This document shows, piece after piece, positions 5,691-5,693 of a stretch of 5,693 bases of DNA; positions within the stretch are counted from its first letter, which is position 1; every line of letters begins with the position of its first letter. The position numbers were made by a program, and so were the translations under genes. This stretch comes from Mailhella sp. (GTDB lineage Bacteria; Desulfobacterota; Desulfovibrionia; Desulfovibrionales; Desulfovibrionaceae): contig JAHHTE010000139.1 in the NCBI GenBank assembly GCA_020024815.1, positions 1 through 5,693 on the forward strand, read 5' to 3'. Under the pieces are notes generated by a model that made no database searches, was not told the origin of the DNA, and was given only the letters and a program-made list of their open reading frames with translations.

Positions 5691-5693
5691 ACC

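Overview
This is an AT-rich bacterial window in which every confident gene lies on the minus strand, so the region reads from right to left. LpxB and a dTDP-rhamnose synthesis enzyme point to a Gram-negative, LPS-making cell. The M23 peptidase (short cytoplasmic N-terminus, one membrane helix, coiled coil, an LPLHRQEL linker segment, LytM domain) resembles, from memory, the envelope peptidases of Desulfovibrionaceae. The very low GC would fit a reduced, host-associated member such as Lawsonia. That placement is an inference and was not confirmed by a database search.

Layout from right (upstream) to left (downstream). At 5651-5690 there is a perfect 40-bp palindrome at the window edge. A promoter-like region follows, then four tightly packed genes that look like one operon: a small secreted protein of unknown function (5068-5541), rfbD/rmlD (4180-5058), a polytopic nucleoside-recognition/Gate-domain protein (3203-4165) and lpxB (2079-3203). 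The gaps are 9 and 14 nt, and the last junction is a 1-nt TAG/GTG overlap. After a 106-nt spacer with its own candidate promoter comes a second unit: an M23 metallopeptidase (1070-1972) and a PAP2-family membrane protein (196-1047), closed by a hairpin with U-tract at 143-177. That terminator is symmetrical. An open plus-strand frame ending at 138 leaves room for the tail of a convergent gene entering from the left, but this is weak.

The common theme is the cell envelope: the lipid A disaccharide (LpxB), the sugar nucleotide for O-antigen or other glycans (RfbD), peptidoglycan hydrolysis (M23), a lipid-phosphatase-like membrane protein (PAP2), a transporter-like membrane protein (Gate) and a secreted protein.

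The most unusual observation is the PAP2 protein. It keeps the fold signature (RPRP motif, the S-x-x-Y-x-G...YxSD frame, membrane helices) but lacks the catalytic residues of motifs 2 and 3, and it carries a long acidic low-complexity insert in the loop between motifs 1 and 2. It therefore looks like a pseudo-phosphatase. The second is the Gate protein, which consists of two homologous halves with matching HxLI-acidic-T motifs at almost the same spacing and is translationally coupled to lpxB. I see no mobile element, CRISPR array, tRNA or rRNA, and no gene-free stretch longer than 300 bases.
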